In this document: positions 10,080 to 18,704 of the stretch, piece by piece | How the letters are laid out: each line of letters starts with the position of its first letter | Position numbering within the stretch: the first letter of the stretch is position 1 | Assembly (NCBI RefSeq): GCF_020991085.1 | Contig: NZ_CP087719.1 | Location: forward strand, 620,001-684,000 | Reading direction: 5' to 3' | DNA: 64,000 nucleotides | DNA from: Roseomonas sp. OT10 | GTDB lineage: Bacteria; Pseudomonadota; Alphaproteobacteria; Acetobacterales; Acetobacteraceae | Position numbers and translations under genes: made by a program | Notes under the pieces: model-generated | Databases searched by the model: none | Told to the model about the DNA's origin: nothing | What the model saw: only the letters and a program-made list of their open reading frames with translations

Positions 10080-10919
10080 ATGACGCTGCGCGGGCGGCTG
10101 GCGGGGTTGGCCGGGCAGGGCGGCGAGGTGATCCGCCGCGAGCGGCGGAGCCTGCTCGCCATCCTCGGCGTGGCCGTCGCGCTCTATGGCTTCGTCGAGC
10201 TGGCGGGGGAGGTGGTGGAGGGGGACACGCTGCGGCTCGACCGCGCGATCCTCCTGGCGCTGCGCGATCCCGCCGACCCGTCCGAGCCGCTGGGCCCGCG
10301 CTGGTTCGAGGAGACGGCGCGGGACATGACGGCGCTGGGCAGTCACCTGATCCTGGGCGGCGCCACCCTGGCGGCGGCGGGGTATCTGCTGCTCTCGCGC
10401 CAGCGGGCGGCGGCGTGGCTGGTGCTGCTCTCGGTGGGGGGCGGCATGCTGCTGAGCAGCCTGCTGAAGTCGGGCTTCGAGCGGCCGCGCCCCGACCTCG
10501 TGCCGCATGCGGTCGCCGTCTACACGGCGAGCTTCCCCAGCGGCCATGCCATGCTCTCCGCCGTGACCTACCTCACCCTTGGGGCGCTGCTGATGCGGGT
10601 GCAGCGGCGACGGCGGCTCAAGGTCTATATCCTCTGCCTGGCGGTGGCGACGACCCTGCTGGTGGGCGCCAGCCGCATCTACCTGGGGGTCCACTGGCCC
10701 AGCGACGTGCTGGCCGGCTGGTGCGTCGGCGCGGCCTGGGCGCTGCTGTGCTGGCAGGCCGCGCGCTTCTTCCTGCCGGCGGTGGGGGCGGGGTGGCCGG
10801 TCCCCCGAAGGGCGGCGGGCCCCGCCACGGGCGAGGCGGTCCGGGCCGGGGGGGCGGCGCCGCCATCCGGGGACGCCGGGGCAGGGCAGGGGGTGGCTTC
10901 ATCGGGCCGGCTGGGCTAG
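10080..10919 (+). CDS. PAP2-family membrane phosphatase
   Basis: Integral membrane phosphatase of 279 residues related to phosphatidate and undecaprenyl-pyrophosphate phosphatases, hydrolysing lipid phosphates on the periplasmic face. All three catalytic motifs are present: KSGFERPRP (near residue 130), PSGH (near 153) and SRIYLGVHWPSD (near 198, containing the SR-x5-H-x3-D signature). About six hydrophobic helices surround them, followed by a 45-residue Gly/Ala/Pro-rich tail. AAGGAGG five bases before the ATG fixes the start. Substrate (PA, PGP or C55-PP) cannot be told apart from sequence alone. It is 73 bp after the ClC gene and 72 bp before accA. Confidence 0.92.
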   Translation: MTLRGRLAGLAGQGGEVIRRERRSLLAILGVAVALYGFVELAGEVVEGDTLRLDRAILLALRDPADPSEPLGPRWFEETARDMTALGSHLILGGATLAAAGYLLLSRQRAAAWLVLLSVGGGMLLSSLLKSGFERPRPDLVPHAVAVYTASFPSGHAMLSAVTYLTLGALLMRVQRRRRLKVYILCLAVATTLLVGASRIYLGVHWPSDVLAGWCVGAAWALLCWQAARFFLPAVGAGWPVPRRAAGPATGEAVRAGGAAPPSGDAGAGQGVASSGRLG

Positions 10920-10991
10920 CAGCCCCCATCCGATCGCTCCCGGATGCCTCTGGGCATCCTGCCGGGGCGGACCCCCCTGACCGGACCCGCA

Positions 10992-11948
10992 ATGCGCCAC
11001 TTCCTGGATTTCGAGAAGCCGATCGCCGAGCTGGAGGGCCAGATCGAGGAGCTGCGCCGCACCACCGATGCGGGCGGCATCGACGTGGCCGAGGAGGTGG
11101 GGCGGCTGCGCGACAAAGCGGAGAAGCTGCTCGCCTCCACCTATGCCAAGCTGACCCCCTGGCAGAAGACCCAGGTGGCCCGCCATCCGGAGCGGCCCAA
11201 GGCGCTGGCCTATATCGCCGGGCTGATCGAGGAGTTCACCCCGCTGGCCGGGGACCGCGCCTTCGCCGACGACGCGGCGATCGTGGGCGGGCTGGGGCGC
11301 TTCCGCGGGCATGGCGTGGTGGTGCTGGGGACGGAGAAGGGCACCGACACGGACAGCCGGGTGAAGCACAATTTCGGCATGGCCAAGCCCGAGGGCTACC
11401 GCAAGGCGCGGCGGCTGATGGAGCTGGCCGGGCGCTTCGGCCTGCCCATCCTCTCCTTTGTCGACACCGCCGGTGCCTTCCCGGGCGTGGAGGCGGAGGC
11501 GCGCGGCCAGGCGGAGGCCATCGCCCGCTCCATCGAGGCGGGGCTGGAGGCGCCGGTCCCCTTCATCGCCACCATCATCGGCGAGGGCGGCTCCGGGGGC
11601 GCCATCGCGCTGGCGGCGGCCGACCGCGTGCTGATGCTGGAGCACTCCATCTACAGCGTGATCTCGCCCGAGGGCGGGGCTTCGATCCTCTGGCGCGATG
11701 CCGCCCAGGCACCCCAGGCGGCCGAAGCCTTCCGCCTGACCGCCGAGGATCTGCGCCGGCTCAGCCTGGTGGACGCCGTGGTGGACGAGCCGCTGGGGGG
11801 GGCGCACCGCGACCCGGAGGCGACGGTGGCCGCCGTGGGCGAGCAGGTCTGGCAGGCGCTGCAGCCGCTGCTGGCGCTGGACGGGGCGACGCTGCGGGCG
11901 CGGCGGCGGGAGAAGTTCCTGGAGATGGGGCGTCACGGGGTGGTGTGA
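10992..11948 (+). CDS. accA: Acetyl-CoA carboxylase carboxyltransferase subunit alpha
   Basis: Alpha subunit of the carboxyltransferase half of acetyl-CoA carboxylase; with AccD it moves the carboxyl group from biotin to acetyl-CoA to make malonyl-CoA for fatty-acid synthesis. The 318 residues match the family length. It begins MRHFLDFEKPIAELEGQIEE and contains the crotonase-fold signatures FGMAKPEGYRKA, SFVDTAGAFPG, GEGGSGGAIALA and SVISPEGGASILWR. The start is set at the ATG giving the canonical N terminus rather than the ATG 16 codons upstream. accD, accB and accC are not in the window. Confidence 0.97.
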   Translation: MRHFLDFEKPIAELEGQIEELRRTTDAGGIDVAEEVGRLRDKAEKLLASTYAKLTPWQKTQVARHPERPKALAYIAGLIEEFTPLAGDRAFADDAAIVGGLGRFRGHGVVVLGTEKGTDTDSRVKHNFGMAKPEGYRKARRLMELAGRFGLPILSFVDTAGAFPGVEAEARGQAEAIARSIEAGLEAPVPFIATIIGEGGSGGAIALAAADRVLMLEHSIYSVISPEGGASILWRDAAQAPQAAEAFRLTAEDLRRLSLVDAVVDEPLGGAHRDPEATVAAVGEQVWQALQPLLALDGATLRARRREKFLEMGRHGVV

Positions 11949-12085
11949 GTGGTCGCGCCCGCAGTGGCGCCCCGGGGCAGGCACATGTCTTGCTACTCTC
12001 GTTTCGACAAGCTTTCCTTGAATCTGCGGATGGGCTCAACTCTTCCGGGTAAGAATCGCGGCCTGTCTACAACTGGGGGATTGCC

Positions 12086-14344
12086 GTGCTGGAACGTGGA
12101 TTTCGCCTCCTGCCCCCCGGCGCCTCGCCTGATGCGCCAGACCAGCACGGCTTCCGTGCCGCGGGGGACGAGGCACGGGACCGAAAGGACTGGCGGGCAG
12201 CCGCTGAGGCCTACGGCGCTCATCTGAGGACGCAACCGGATGATGCACCCATCTGGATTCAGCTCGGCCACGCGCTAAAGGAGCAAGGGTTGTTCCCGGA
12301 GGCCCAAGCCGCCTATGGCCGCGCCACCGAACTGCGACCTGACGACATGGACGGCCATCTCCAGCTGGGCCGCACACTGAGGCTGGCAGGTCAGGACGCC
12401 GAGGCGGTGGAGGCCTTGCGCATCGCGTTGGAGTTGCAGGCATCGCCGGAGGCATACCGGGAGCTGGTGGCGCTTGGCGAGGCCGACTTGGCCGAGGATC
12501 TGATGGAGGCCTGGGGCGGAGATGCAGCAGCGTCCATTACCCTCTACGACGTCACGGACCTTCTGGGATACCTGAAGGCGCACCAGACCCTGTCCGGCAT
12601 CCAGCGGGTGCAGGCGAACGTCATTGAGCAGGTGCTGGCGCTGCCGGTGGCGCAGGTAGGGCGGCATCGCTTCGTCGTCAGCACCAACCTGAGCATGGGC
12701 CCTGGGCTTCTGGCGCTGCCTTCCGATGCTCTGACACGCATGATCCGCTATGCGACCGGGCCGGTGGTGGAACACGCGCGCCTGCGCACGCTGATCGAGA
12801 CGCTTGAGTCTCTGGCCGTGCCCCTCACGCCCAAGGCCGGGCAGACATTCCTGATCCTGGGCGCCTTCTGGGGCCTGCGGCAGGTGATCGAGAACGGCCG
12901 CCGGCTGAAGGGCGAGGGGCTGCGGGTCGGCGTCTACATCTACGACCTGATCCCCATCACCCATCCGGAGTTCTGCGACTGGGCACTGGCCTTTCACTTC
13001 GGCATGGCGTTGGGCGACGCGTTGCTGGCCTTCGACTTCATCCTGACCATCAGCGAGCACGTGGCGGTCGAGGTGCGCTCGCTGTTGGGCAGGGCGGGGC
13101 TCTCGCATATCCCGGTCGAGGCGGTCACGCTCGCTCATGTTTTGAAGCCGGTGAAGGCGCGGCGGCGGGGACGGGCCGATGCGGCGCTGGACCGCTGGAC
13201 GCCGGGCATCGCGGCGCTGAAGAACGTGCCCTACGTCCTCACCGTTTCCACCATCGAGGCCCGCAAGAACCACGCCTACCTGTTTCGCGCTTGGCGGGAG
13301 ATGCTGGCGGCAGGCGAACAGGTGCCGGACCTCGTCTTCGTCGGACGCCCAGGCTGGCGAGTGGACGACCTGATGGCGCAACTGCGCGACACGGGCCACC
13401 TGGATGGAAGGCTGCACATCCTGCACGATCTGACCGACGATGAACTGGGAACACTCTACCGCAACTGCCTGTTCACCGCGTTCCCCTCCTTTGTCGAGGG
13501 ATGGGGGCTGCCGGTAGGCGAAAGCCTGGCCTACGGCGCGCCCTGCGTCGCCTCCTCCACCTCCTCCATTCCCGAGGTCGGCGGCGACCTGGTGGACTAC
13601 ATCGATCCGCTGAACCTGCGGGAAGGCTTGGTCACCCTCCGGCGGATGCTGTTTGAGCCAGGCTATCGCGAGCGGCGGCGCCAGGACATCGCCGAGCGCT
13701 TCCAGCCGCGCGGCTGGGAGGATGTCACGCGGGACCTGCTGGCCGCCGTCGCACGCTTGGCGCAGAACATCCCGGCCTCCGCTGCGCAGGCCCTGCCCAC
13801 CTTCCCCACGGGAGTCGTCTTCTTGCCGGGCGACCTCAGCCCGCGGCTGGGGCACGGCCTGCCCGATGGCTACCTGACCTGCCCCACCCGGGCCATCCTG
13901 GCCGGCGGCTGGTACGATTGCGAGGACTTCGGTGTCTGGATGCGGGGGGAGGAAGGGCGCCTCGCCTTCCGAGCGGATGTGCCGGAGGGCGAGGAGGCTG
14001 TCATTTACGTTCAGGTGATCGGCGCCCCGCAGGCCAGCGGTCATATCCTAACCATCGACTCGACAACGACACGTCGTCGCAAGACTGCATCCGGCAAGGA
14101 GCAGGAGGTGCGCCAGTTCCCGGTCTGGGCCAACACCCGAACGATGGTGCGACTGCGGGCAAAGGTGGGGGCGGAGGGGCGGGTCGCGCTTCATCTGACG
14201 CTCGACCGTTCAGCGACGTCCGCAGGCCCTGATCACCGGCGCTTCGCCGTCGGGCTGGTGGGGCTGGCCTGGGCACCGGCGGCGGATGCGGTGAGTCGCC
14301 AGGAGATCATGGAGATTCTGCTGCTGGACCAAGCCGCGGCGTAG
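12086..14344 (+). CDS. TPR-containing glycosyltransferase (GT4 type)
   Basis: Cytoplasmic glycosyltransferase of 752 residues, probably acting on a cell-surface polysaccharide or protein glycan. The order is: TPR-like repeats (about 15-130; AWRAAAEAY-type helices, ALKEQGLFPEAQAAYGRA), a GT-B fold (about 150-560) whose C-terminal half has VSTIEARKNH, HDLTDDELGTLYRNC and FPSFVEGWGLPVGESLAYG with the donor-binding Glu, then an extra beta-rich domain (about 580-752). It starts at a GTG with GGGGGA six bases upstream. Its codon use is less GC3-extreme than its neighbours. First gene of the three-gene glycosylation block; donor and acceptor are unknown. Confidence 0.87.
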   Translation: MLERGFRLLPPGASPDAPDQHGFRAAGDEARDRKDWRAAAEAYGAHLRTQPDDAPIWIQLGHALKEQGLFPEAQAAYGRATELRPDDMDGHLQLGRTLRLAGQDAEAVEALRIALELQASPEAYRELVALGEADLAEDLMEAWGGDAAASITLYDVTDLLGYLKAHQTLSGIQRVQANVIEQVLALPVAQVGRHRFVVSTNLSMGPGLLALPSDALTRMIRYATGPVVEHARLRTLIETLESLAVPLTPKAGQTFLILGAFWGLRQVIENGRRLKGEGLRVGVYIYDLIPITHPEFCDWALAFHFGMALGDALLAFDFILTISEHVAVEVRSLLGRAGLSHIPVEAVTLAHVLKPVKARRRGRADAALDRWTPGIAALKNVPYVLTVSTIEARKNHAYLFRAWREMLAAGEQVPDLVFVGRPGWRVDDLMAQLRDTGHLDGRLHILHDLTDDELGTLYRNCLFTAFPSFVEGWGLPVGESLAYGAPCVASSTSSIPEVGGDLVDYIDPLNLREGLVTLRRMLFEPGYRERRRQDIAERFQPRGWEDVTRDLLAAVARLAQNIPASAAQALPTFPTGVVFLPGDLSPRLGHGLPDGYLTCPTRAILAGGWYDCEDFGVWMRGEEGRLAFRADVPEGEEAVIYVQVIGAPQASGHILTIDSTTTRRRKTASGKEQEVRQFPVWANTRTMVRLRAKVGAEGRVALHLTLDRSATSAGPDHRRFAVGLVGLAWAPAADAVSRQEIMEILLLDQAAA

Positions 14345-14399
14345 CCGACCTGCCGCCGCGCCGGGTCGGCTCCTGCCGCGGGCCGGACTCGTGCGAGTC
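14343..14399 (+). terminator. Two tandem hairpins after the TPR-glycosyltransferase
   Basis: GCCGACC (14343-14349) pairs with GGTCGGC (14363-14369), and GGACTCG (14384-14390) pairs with CGAGTCC (14393-14399). No T-run follows, so the terminator call is tentative. Confidence 0.3.
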
Positions 14400-14458
14400 C
14401 ACCCTTGCCGTTAACATCCGGGGTGCCGGCCGGAAGAATGAACGAGGAAGCCGCTGTC

Positions 14459-16264
14459 ATGGCGCAAAACAATCGTGCCGCCCCCCCCATCGTCATCCTT
14501 TCCTTCAACCGGCCTGACATGCTTGCCCAGGTCCTGAGGAGCCTGAAGGAGCAGAGCGGGCCAGTGGAGGAGGGGCGGGTCCACCTCTTCCAGGATGGAC
14601 AAAGGAGCCGCTTCGCCCAGGGGGATGGGTTGGTCGAGCCCGGGCCCGAGCCGGAGTGTGTGACAGTCTTCCGCGCTGCCTTGCCAGGAGGGCACGTGCA
14701 CTTGGCGCCGCACAACCTTGGCATTGCCCTGAATTTCGACCGAGCAGAGAGGCATGTCTTCGAGACGCTCGGGGCTGAGGTGGCCTACTTCTTTGAAGAC
14801 GACATGGTGCTGTCGCCGCACTATCTGACAGCGCTGGACATGATGGCCGACTACGCCCTGAACGAAGAGCGCGTCGGGTACGTGGCAGCCTACGGATACC
14901 ACAAGGCCGACCTGGCGGAGCAGTCGCGCCGAAGACGCGAGGTGGTGCAGATGCATCACCACTGGGGCTTCGCGCTGACGCGACGGCAATGGTTGCGGCA
15001 GCGCGAGATCGTCCTGGGCTACCTGAAGCTCGTGGCCGGGGTCGAGTACGGCAAGCGGCCCTCCCAGGAAATCCGCCGGTATTTCGAGGAACTGGGCTTC
15101 CCGCACCCCGCCACTTCTCAGGACGCCGCGAAAGAGATCGCAAATAACGTCTTGGGTACTGTCCGAGTGATGTGCTTCCCGGTGTATGGCCACTACATCG
15201 GTAAGGAAGGGACCCACTTCACCCAGGCAATCTATGAAAGGGCTGGCTTCGGCACGACGGCCGTCTATCCGGACCCGCCCGACGGATTCGACTTTCCCTC
15301 CGCGGCGCGGCTCTCGGAGATCGCGGACAAGGCCCGCCGGGCGCACCGCGCTGCCTTTGTCAGCCTGTCGCAGAATGCCAAGGTTCCCGAGCCTGCGACC
15401 CCAGTTCGTTCCCCGCAGGATTTCCCCTTGTCCCGCGCGGACTTTCTCCACGCGGCCTATGCTGGATTGTTGAAGCGCGCCCCCGACCCAACCGGCCTCA
15501 GGGCCTATGAGAGTGCGCTGCGGACAGGCACAAAGACGGCAGCCGAGATCATCGATGCCCTGTCACGGAGCCGCGAGTTCCAGCAACGGCGGCCGGCTGG
15601 CGGGGCATCTCAGATCGCCCAGCCGCAGTCACAACCACAAACTGCCGCCTCGGTCCCGCTGAACCCCGCGATCCTCGAGACGCCGCGCATGAGCCCGGCC
15701 GAGCTGTCCCTGCTCAAGCGGGTTTTCTCCGCGGGAGCGGGTCGCTACCTCGAATTCGGCATGGGCGGCTCGACCCTGGCAGCGGTACGTGCCGGGTTTG
15801 GCAGCATCGTCGCCGTGGATTCCGACCCACGCTGGGTGTCCGGCGTGGCCAGCCATCCCGAGGTGGCGCATGCCATCTCGGCCGGACGGGTGAGGCTGCT
15901 GCATGGTGACATCGGGCCCGTCGGCCCCTGGGGCATGCCCGCCGGCGAGCAGGACAGGGCGCGCTGGCCTGCCTACACGCAAGCAGGCTGGGCGGCCGCG
16001 ACCAAGCCCGATCTCGTCTTTGTGGACGGGCGCTTTCGCGTGGCATGCTGCCTGTCCGTGGCCCTTGCCTGTCCCGATCCCGTCTCCGCTCCGCGCGTCC
16101 TGATGCATGACATGGGCGAGGTGCGCCCGCACTATGCCCCGGTGCTGGAGGTCTTCGACATTGCGGAGCGGGCCGAGACGCTCTTCCTGCTCACGTTGAA
16201 GGCTGGGCTTTCCCAGGCACGGGTGCTGAACACCTTCCTGGGCCACCAGTTCGACCCGAGATAG
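14459..16264 (+). CDS. Glycosyltransferase / DUF4214 / methyltransferase-like fusion protein
   Basis: A 601-residue three-part protein. Residues about 9-300 look like a GT-A glycosyltransferase (PPIVILSFNRPDMLAQVL at the nucleotide-binding end, FFEDD near residue 114 as the metal-binding acidic motif). Residues about 320-385 match DUF4214 (DFLHAAYAGLLKRAPDPTGL), a module often found in S-layer or glycan-processing proteins. The C-terminal part (about 405-601) has a Rossmann-like GRYLEFGMGGST, then VAVDSD and DLVFVDGRFR, as in class I methyltransferase-like domains. GAGGAAG eight bases before 14459 favours this start; an ATG at 14438 is an alternative. It shares the less biased codon use of the block. 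Confidence 0.8.
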   Translation: MAQNNRAAPPIVILSFNRPDMLAQVLRSLKEQSGPVEEGRVHLFQDGQRSRFAQGDGLVEPGPEPECVTVFRAALPGGHVHLAPHNLGIALNFDRAERHVFETLGAEVAYFFEDDMVLSPHYLTALDMMADYALNEERVGYVAAYGYHKADLAEQSRRRREVVQMHHHWGFALTRRQWLRQREIVLGYLKLVAGVEYGKRPSQEIRRYFEELGFPHPATSQDAAKEIANNVLGTVRVMCFPVYGHYIGKEGTHFTQAIYERAGFGTTAVYPDPPDGFDFPSAARLSEIADKARRAHRAAFVSLSQNAKVPEPATPVRSPQDFPLSRADFLHAAYAGLLKRAPDPTGLRAYESALRTGTKTAAEIIDALSRSREFQQRRPAGGASQIAQPQSQPQTAASVPLNPAILETPRMSPAELSLLKRVFSAGAGRYLEFGMGGSTLAAVRAGFGSIVAVDSDPRWVSGVASHPEVAHAISAGRVRLLHGDIGPVGPWGMPAGEQDRARWPAYTQAGWAAATKPDLVFVDGRFRVACCLSVALACPDPVSAPRVLMHDMGEVRPHYAPVLEVFDIAERAETLFLLTLKAGLSQARVLNTFLGHQFDPR

Positions 16265-16343
16265 GGTCAGGACATAGGCCCGCTTGCGCCGTGCTGGCTC
16301 GCGGGCCCCGGGGCGAGCCGGAGGGCGCGAGAGGAGTTGAGCC

Positions 16344-17615
16344 ATGCTGCAGCGTCGGTCCCTTCTCGCACTGCTGACCAGCCCCATCATCCTTCCCGGG
16401 ACCTTACAGGCACAGGTGACGCCCGCCGTTGGCGGGATCGTGCCGCAGGGACTCGTGGGCGATGGTATGGCTGACGATACGGCCCCCCTACGGCGGGCGC
16501 TGGCTACGGGCCAACCGGTGAACCTGCCGCCCGGCCGGTTTCGTGTGTCGCGCGGCCTCGAACTCGCACGGGGCCAGATCCTCGCTGGGGCTGGCGCCCG
16601 GGTCTCCTCCATCCTCGTCCGACCTGAGTTCGATCGTTCGAGCGCGGCGGTGTTCAGCATGGCGAGTGGCGAGCCAGGGGCGCAGTTGCGGGACTTCGGG
16701 ATCGCCTTTGCCCAGCCGGAGGGCAACGACCGCTCGAACCTCATTCCCTACCCGCCGGCCATCCGGGCGGTCGGCGCGCCGCGCTTCCGCGTCGACCGGC
16801 TACTGATCCAGCGCGCCATCGTTGGTATCGACATGCGCGGCAATTCTGGCGGTGCGGCAATCAACGAACTGGAAATCAGCGCCCTGGACACGGCCATCTG
16901 GATCGACGGGTCGCTGGACAGCGTCAGGATCAGTCGCCTCCACGCTTGGCCCTTCGGGCTGACGCCGAAGCAGGGGGAAATCTACCGCGACGGCCAAGCC
17001 TACGGCATCCTGTGCGGTCGTTGCGACGACTTCCACCTGGACAACAGCATCCTTTTCGGCTTGCAGCGGGCGGTGGTCTTCAGGCGCAGCCCTGCGGGCA
17101 GCCCGTTCGGCACCCTGATCGGCGTGACCTTCGACACACAGGGCGGCCTAGTGTCCGAGTATGCCAGCTTGCGCGTGCAATCCTGCACCTTCACCACGGG
17201 GCTGGAACGGGCGCAGTGGATCGTGGGAAAGGGCGGCGTGATCGACGTGACAGGCTGCAACTTCCTGAGCAGCCGTGACCTGTCCTTGCCGGGCATCGAG
17301 CTGTCGGCGGGGGTCGCTTTCAACCTTGCCACCTGCAGCTTCAATACGGCGGCCCGGGACTTTGTGCATCTGCGCACCGGTGGGCGCGTCCGCCTCGTCG
17401 CCAACGGCCTGACCTTCAACAAGCAGAGTCGGGGGTCCTACCGGAACCCTCTGATCCAGATTCAGTCCGGCGGCCGGGCTGCACTCTCCAACCTTGTGGC
17501 CACGGATCTGGCACCAGGACCAGGCATACTCCTTCAGGCTGCGCCGGACGCGCAGGTGGCCGTGAGCAACGTTGTCGCACCCGGTTGGCAAAATGACCTG
17601 CCCGGTGGGCGCTGA
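16344..17615 (+). CDS. Exported right-handed beta-helix protein (pectate-lyase-3-like)
   Basis: A 423-residue protein with an N-terminal export signal (RRSLLALLTSPIILPG, cleavage near LQAQ). A pectate_lyase_3-type opening VGDGMADDTAPLRRALA follows near residue 36, then repeated short beta strands to the end, typical of right-handed parallel beta-helices. Such proteins bind or cleave polysaccharides outside the cytoplasm. No catalytic set can be assigned. The 79-bp gap from the glycosyltransferase fusion and the shared composition suggest one unit, so it may process or anchor the glycan made by the two upstream enzymes. It converges on the transglutaminase-like gene. Confidence 0.78.
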   Translation: MLQRRSLLALLTSPIILPGTLQAQVTPAVGGIVPQGLVGDGMADDTAPLRRALATGQPVNLPPGRFRVSRGLELARGQILAGAGARVSSILVRPEFDRSSAAVFSMASGEPGAQLRDFGIAFAQPEGNDRSNLIPYPPAIRAVGAPRFRVDRLLIQRAIVGIDMRGNSGGAAINELEISALDTAIWIDGSLDSVRISRLHAWPFGLTPKQGEIYRDGQAYGILCGRCDDFHLDNSILFGLQRAVVFRRSPAGSPFGTLIGVTFDTQGGLVSEYASLRVQSCTFTTGLERAQWIVGKGGVIDVTGCNFLSSRDLSLPGIELSAGVAFNLATCSFNTAARDFVHLRTGGRVRLVANGLTFNKQSRGSYRNPLIQIQSGGRAALSNLVATDLAPGPGILLQAAPDAQVAVSNVVAPGWQNDLPGGR

Positions 17616-17678
17616 GCCCGCATGGGAGGTGTAGCGTCCCCGCACCTGGCGGGGAATCGTCGTGGATTCAGCGTCCGG

Positions 17679-18524
17679 TCAGGCCGCCTCGCTCCGCACC
17701 GCCTGCGTGGTGATGATGTCCTCCATCTCGCCTTCCTTGCGAATGAAGACCTTCGGCGGGTCGTACTCCACCTCGCCGAAGGGACTGGCGAAGGCGACCT
17801 CGGCCGCATCCCGCCCGATGCCGATCCGCACCAGCCCATCCGGCGCGGACATGCGGGTGGGGTCGAAGAGGTACCAGCCCGGCCCCTCCGGCCCCTGCAG
17901 GAAGGCCTCGAACACCGCGTGGAAGTCGAGCGGGTCCAGCCGGAAGGCATAGGCGCTGACATAGCGGGCGGGGATGCCCAGCGCGCGGCAGAGCGCGATG
18001 CCCAGATGCGCGAAGTCGCGGCACACCCCGGCGCGCTGGGTCACCGTGTCGAAGGCGGAGGTGAGCGCGTCCGAGGAGCCGCGGATGTAGTCCACGTTGT
18101 CGCAGATCCAGTTGCAGATGCCGTTGACGCGCCGGTAGCCGGGCTCCAGCCCCCCGAAGGTCCGCCGGGCGAAGCGGTCCAGCTTGTCCGACTGGCAGTA
18201 GCGGCTGGGATAGGTGTGCGGCAGGACGGCGAGGGGCAGCTCAGCCATCGGCACCTCCTGGATGCTGGCCGGCTCCTCCAGGGTGCGGGCCAGGGAGACC
18301 TGGGCCTCGTAGCGGACGGTGAGCTCCCCGGGCTGGGCCAGGACGCGAAGGTAGCGGTTGCCGCTCTCCGGCATGGTCCAGCGTTCCACCGGCAGGTCGG
18401 GCTCGATCGTCAGCGTCTCCTGCTCGACGACCTGCCCCTCGAAGCGCTGCGCCTCGATGTTGAAGACGAAGGGTGTCGGCTGCTGGACGCGGTAGGTGAG
18501 GGTGCACCCCATCACGAAGGCCAT
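17679..18524 (-). CDS. Transglutaminase-like cysteine peptidase family protein
   Basis: A 281-residue protein with an N-terminal beta-sandwich (about 1-115) and a transglutaminase core whose triad is intact: Cys in RAGVCRDFAHLGIALCRALG (near residue 190), His in DFHAVFEAF and Asp in YLFDPTRM. The family includes peptidases and amide-forming enzymes; the YALP-like bacterial members often sit with zinc-metallopeptidases and alpha-E proteins. No signal peptide is evident. It is divergent from the metallopeptidase gene across 180 bp, so the two may share regulation. Confidence 0.88.
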   Translation of the reverse strand: MAFVMGCTLTYRVQQPTPFVFNIEAQRFEGQVVEQETLTIEPDLPVERWTMPESGNRYLRVLAQPGELTVRYEAQVSLARTLEEPASIQEVPMAELPLAVLPHTYPSRYCQSDKLDRFARRTFGGLEPGYRRVNGICNWICDNVDYIRGSSDALTSAFDTVTQRAGVCRDFAHLGIALCRALGIPARYVSAYAFRLDPLDFHAVFEAFLQGPEGPGWYLFDPTRMSAPDGLVRIGIGRDAAEVAFASPFGEVEYDPPKVFIRKEGEMEDIITTQAVRSEAA

Positions 18525-18704
18525 GGCGGAATCTTTCCGGCTGTCGGATGATGTTGCATCGCGGCAGGGGCGGCAGGGTTGCGCTGCGCCGCGGCATGCC
18601 TGCCCGGCACGATTTCGGCAAGGTCACGCGGCGGCCCTGAAAACTGCCGGCACCTGCGGCGTTGCTGCGCCGACACCCATTGCGCCCAACCGGACACACC
18701 CCCC

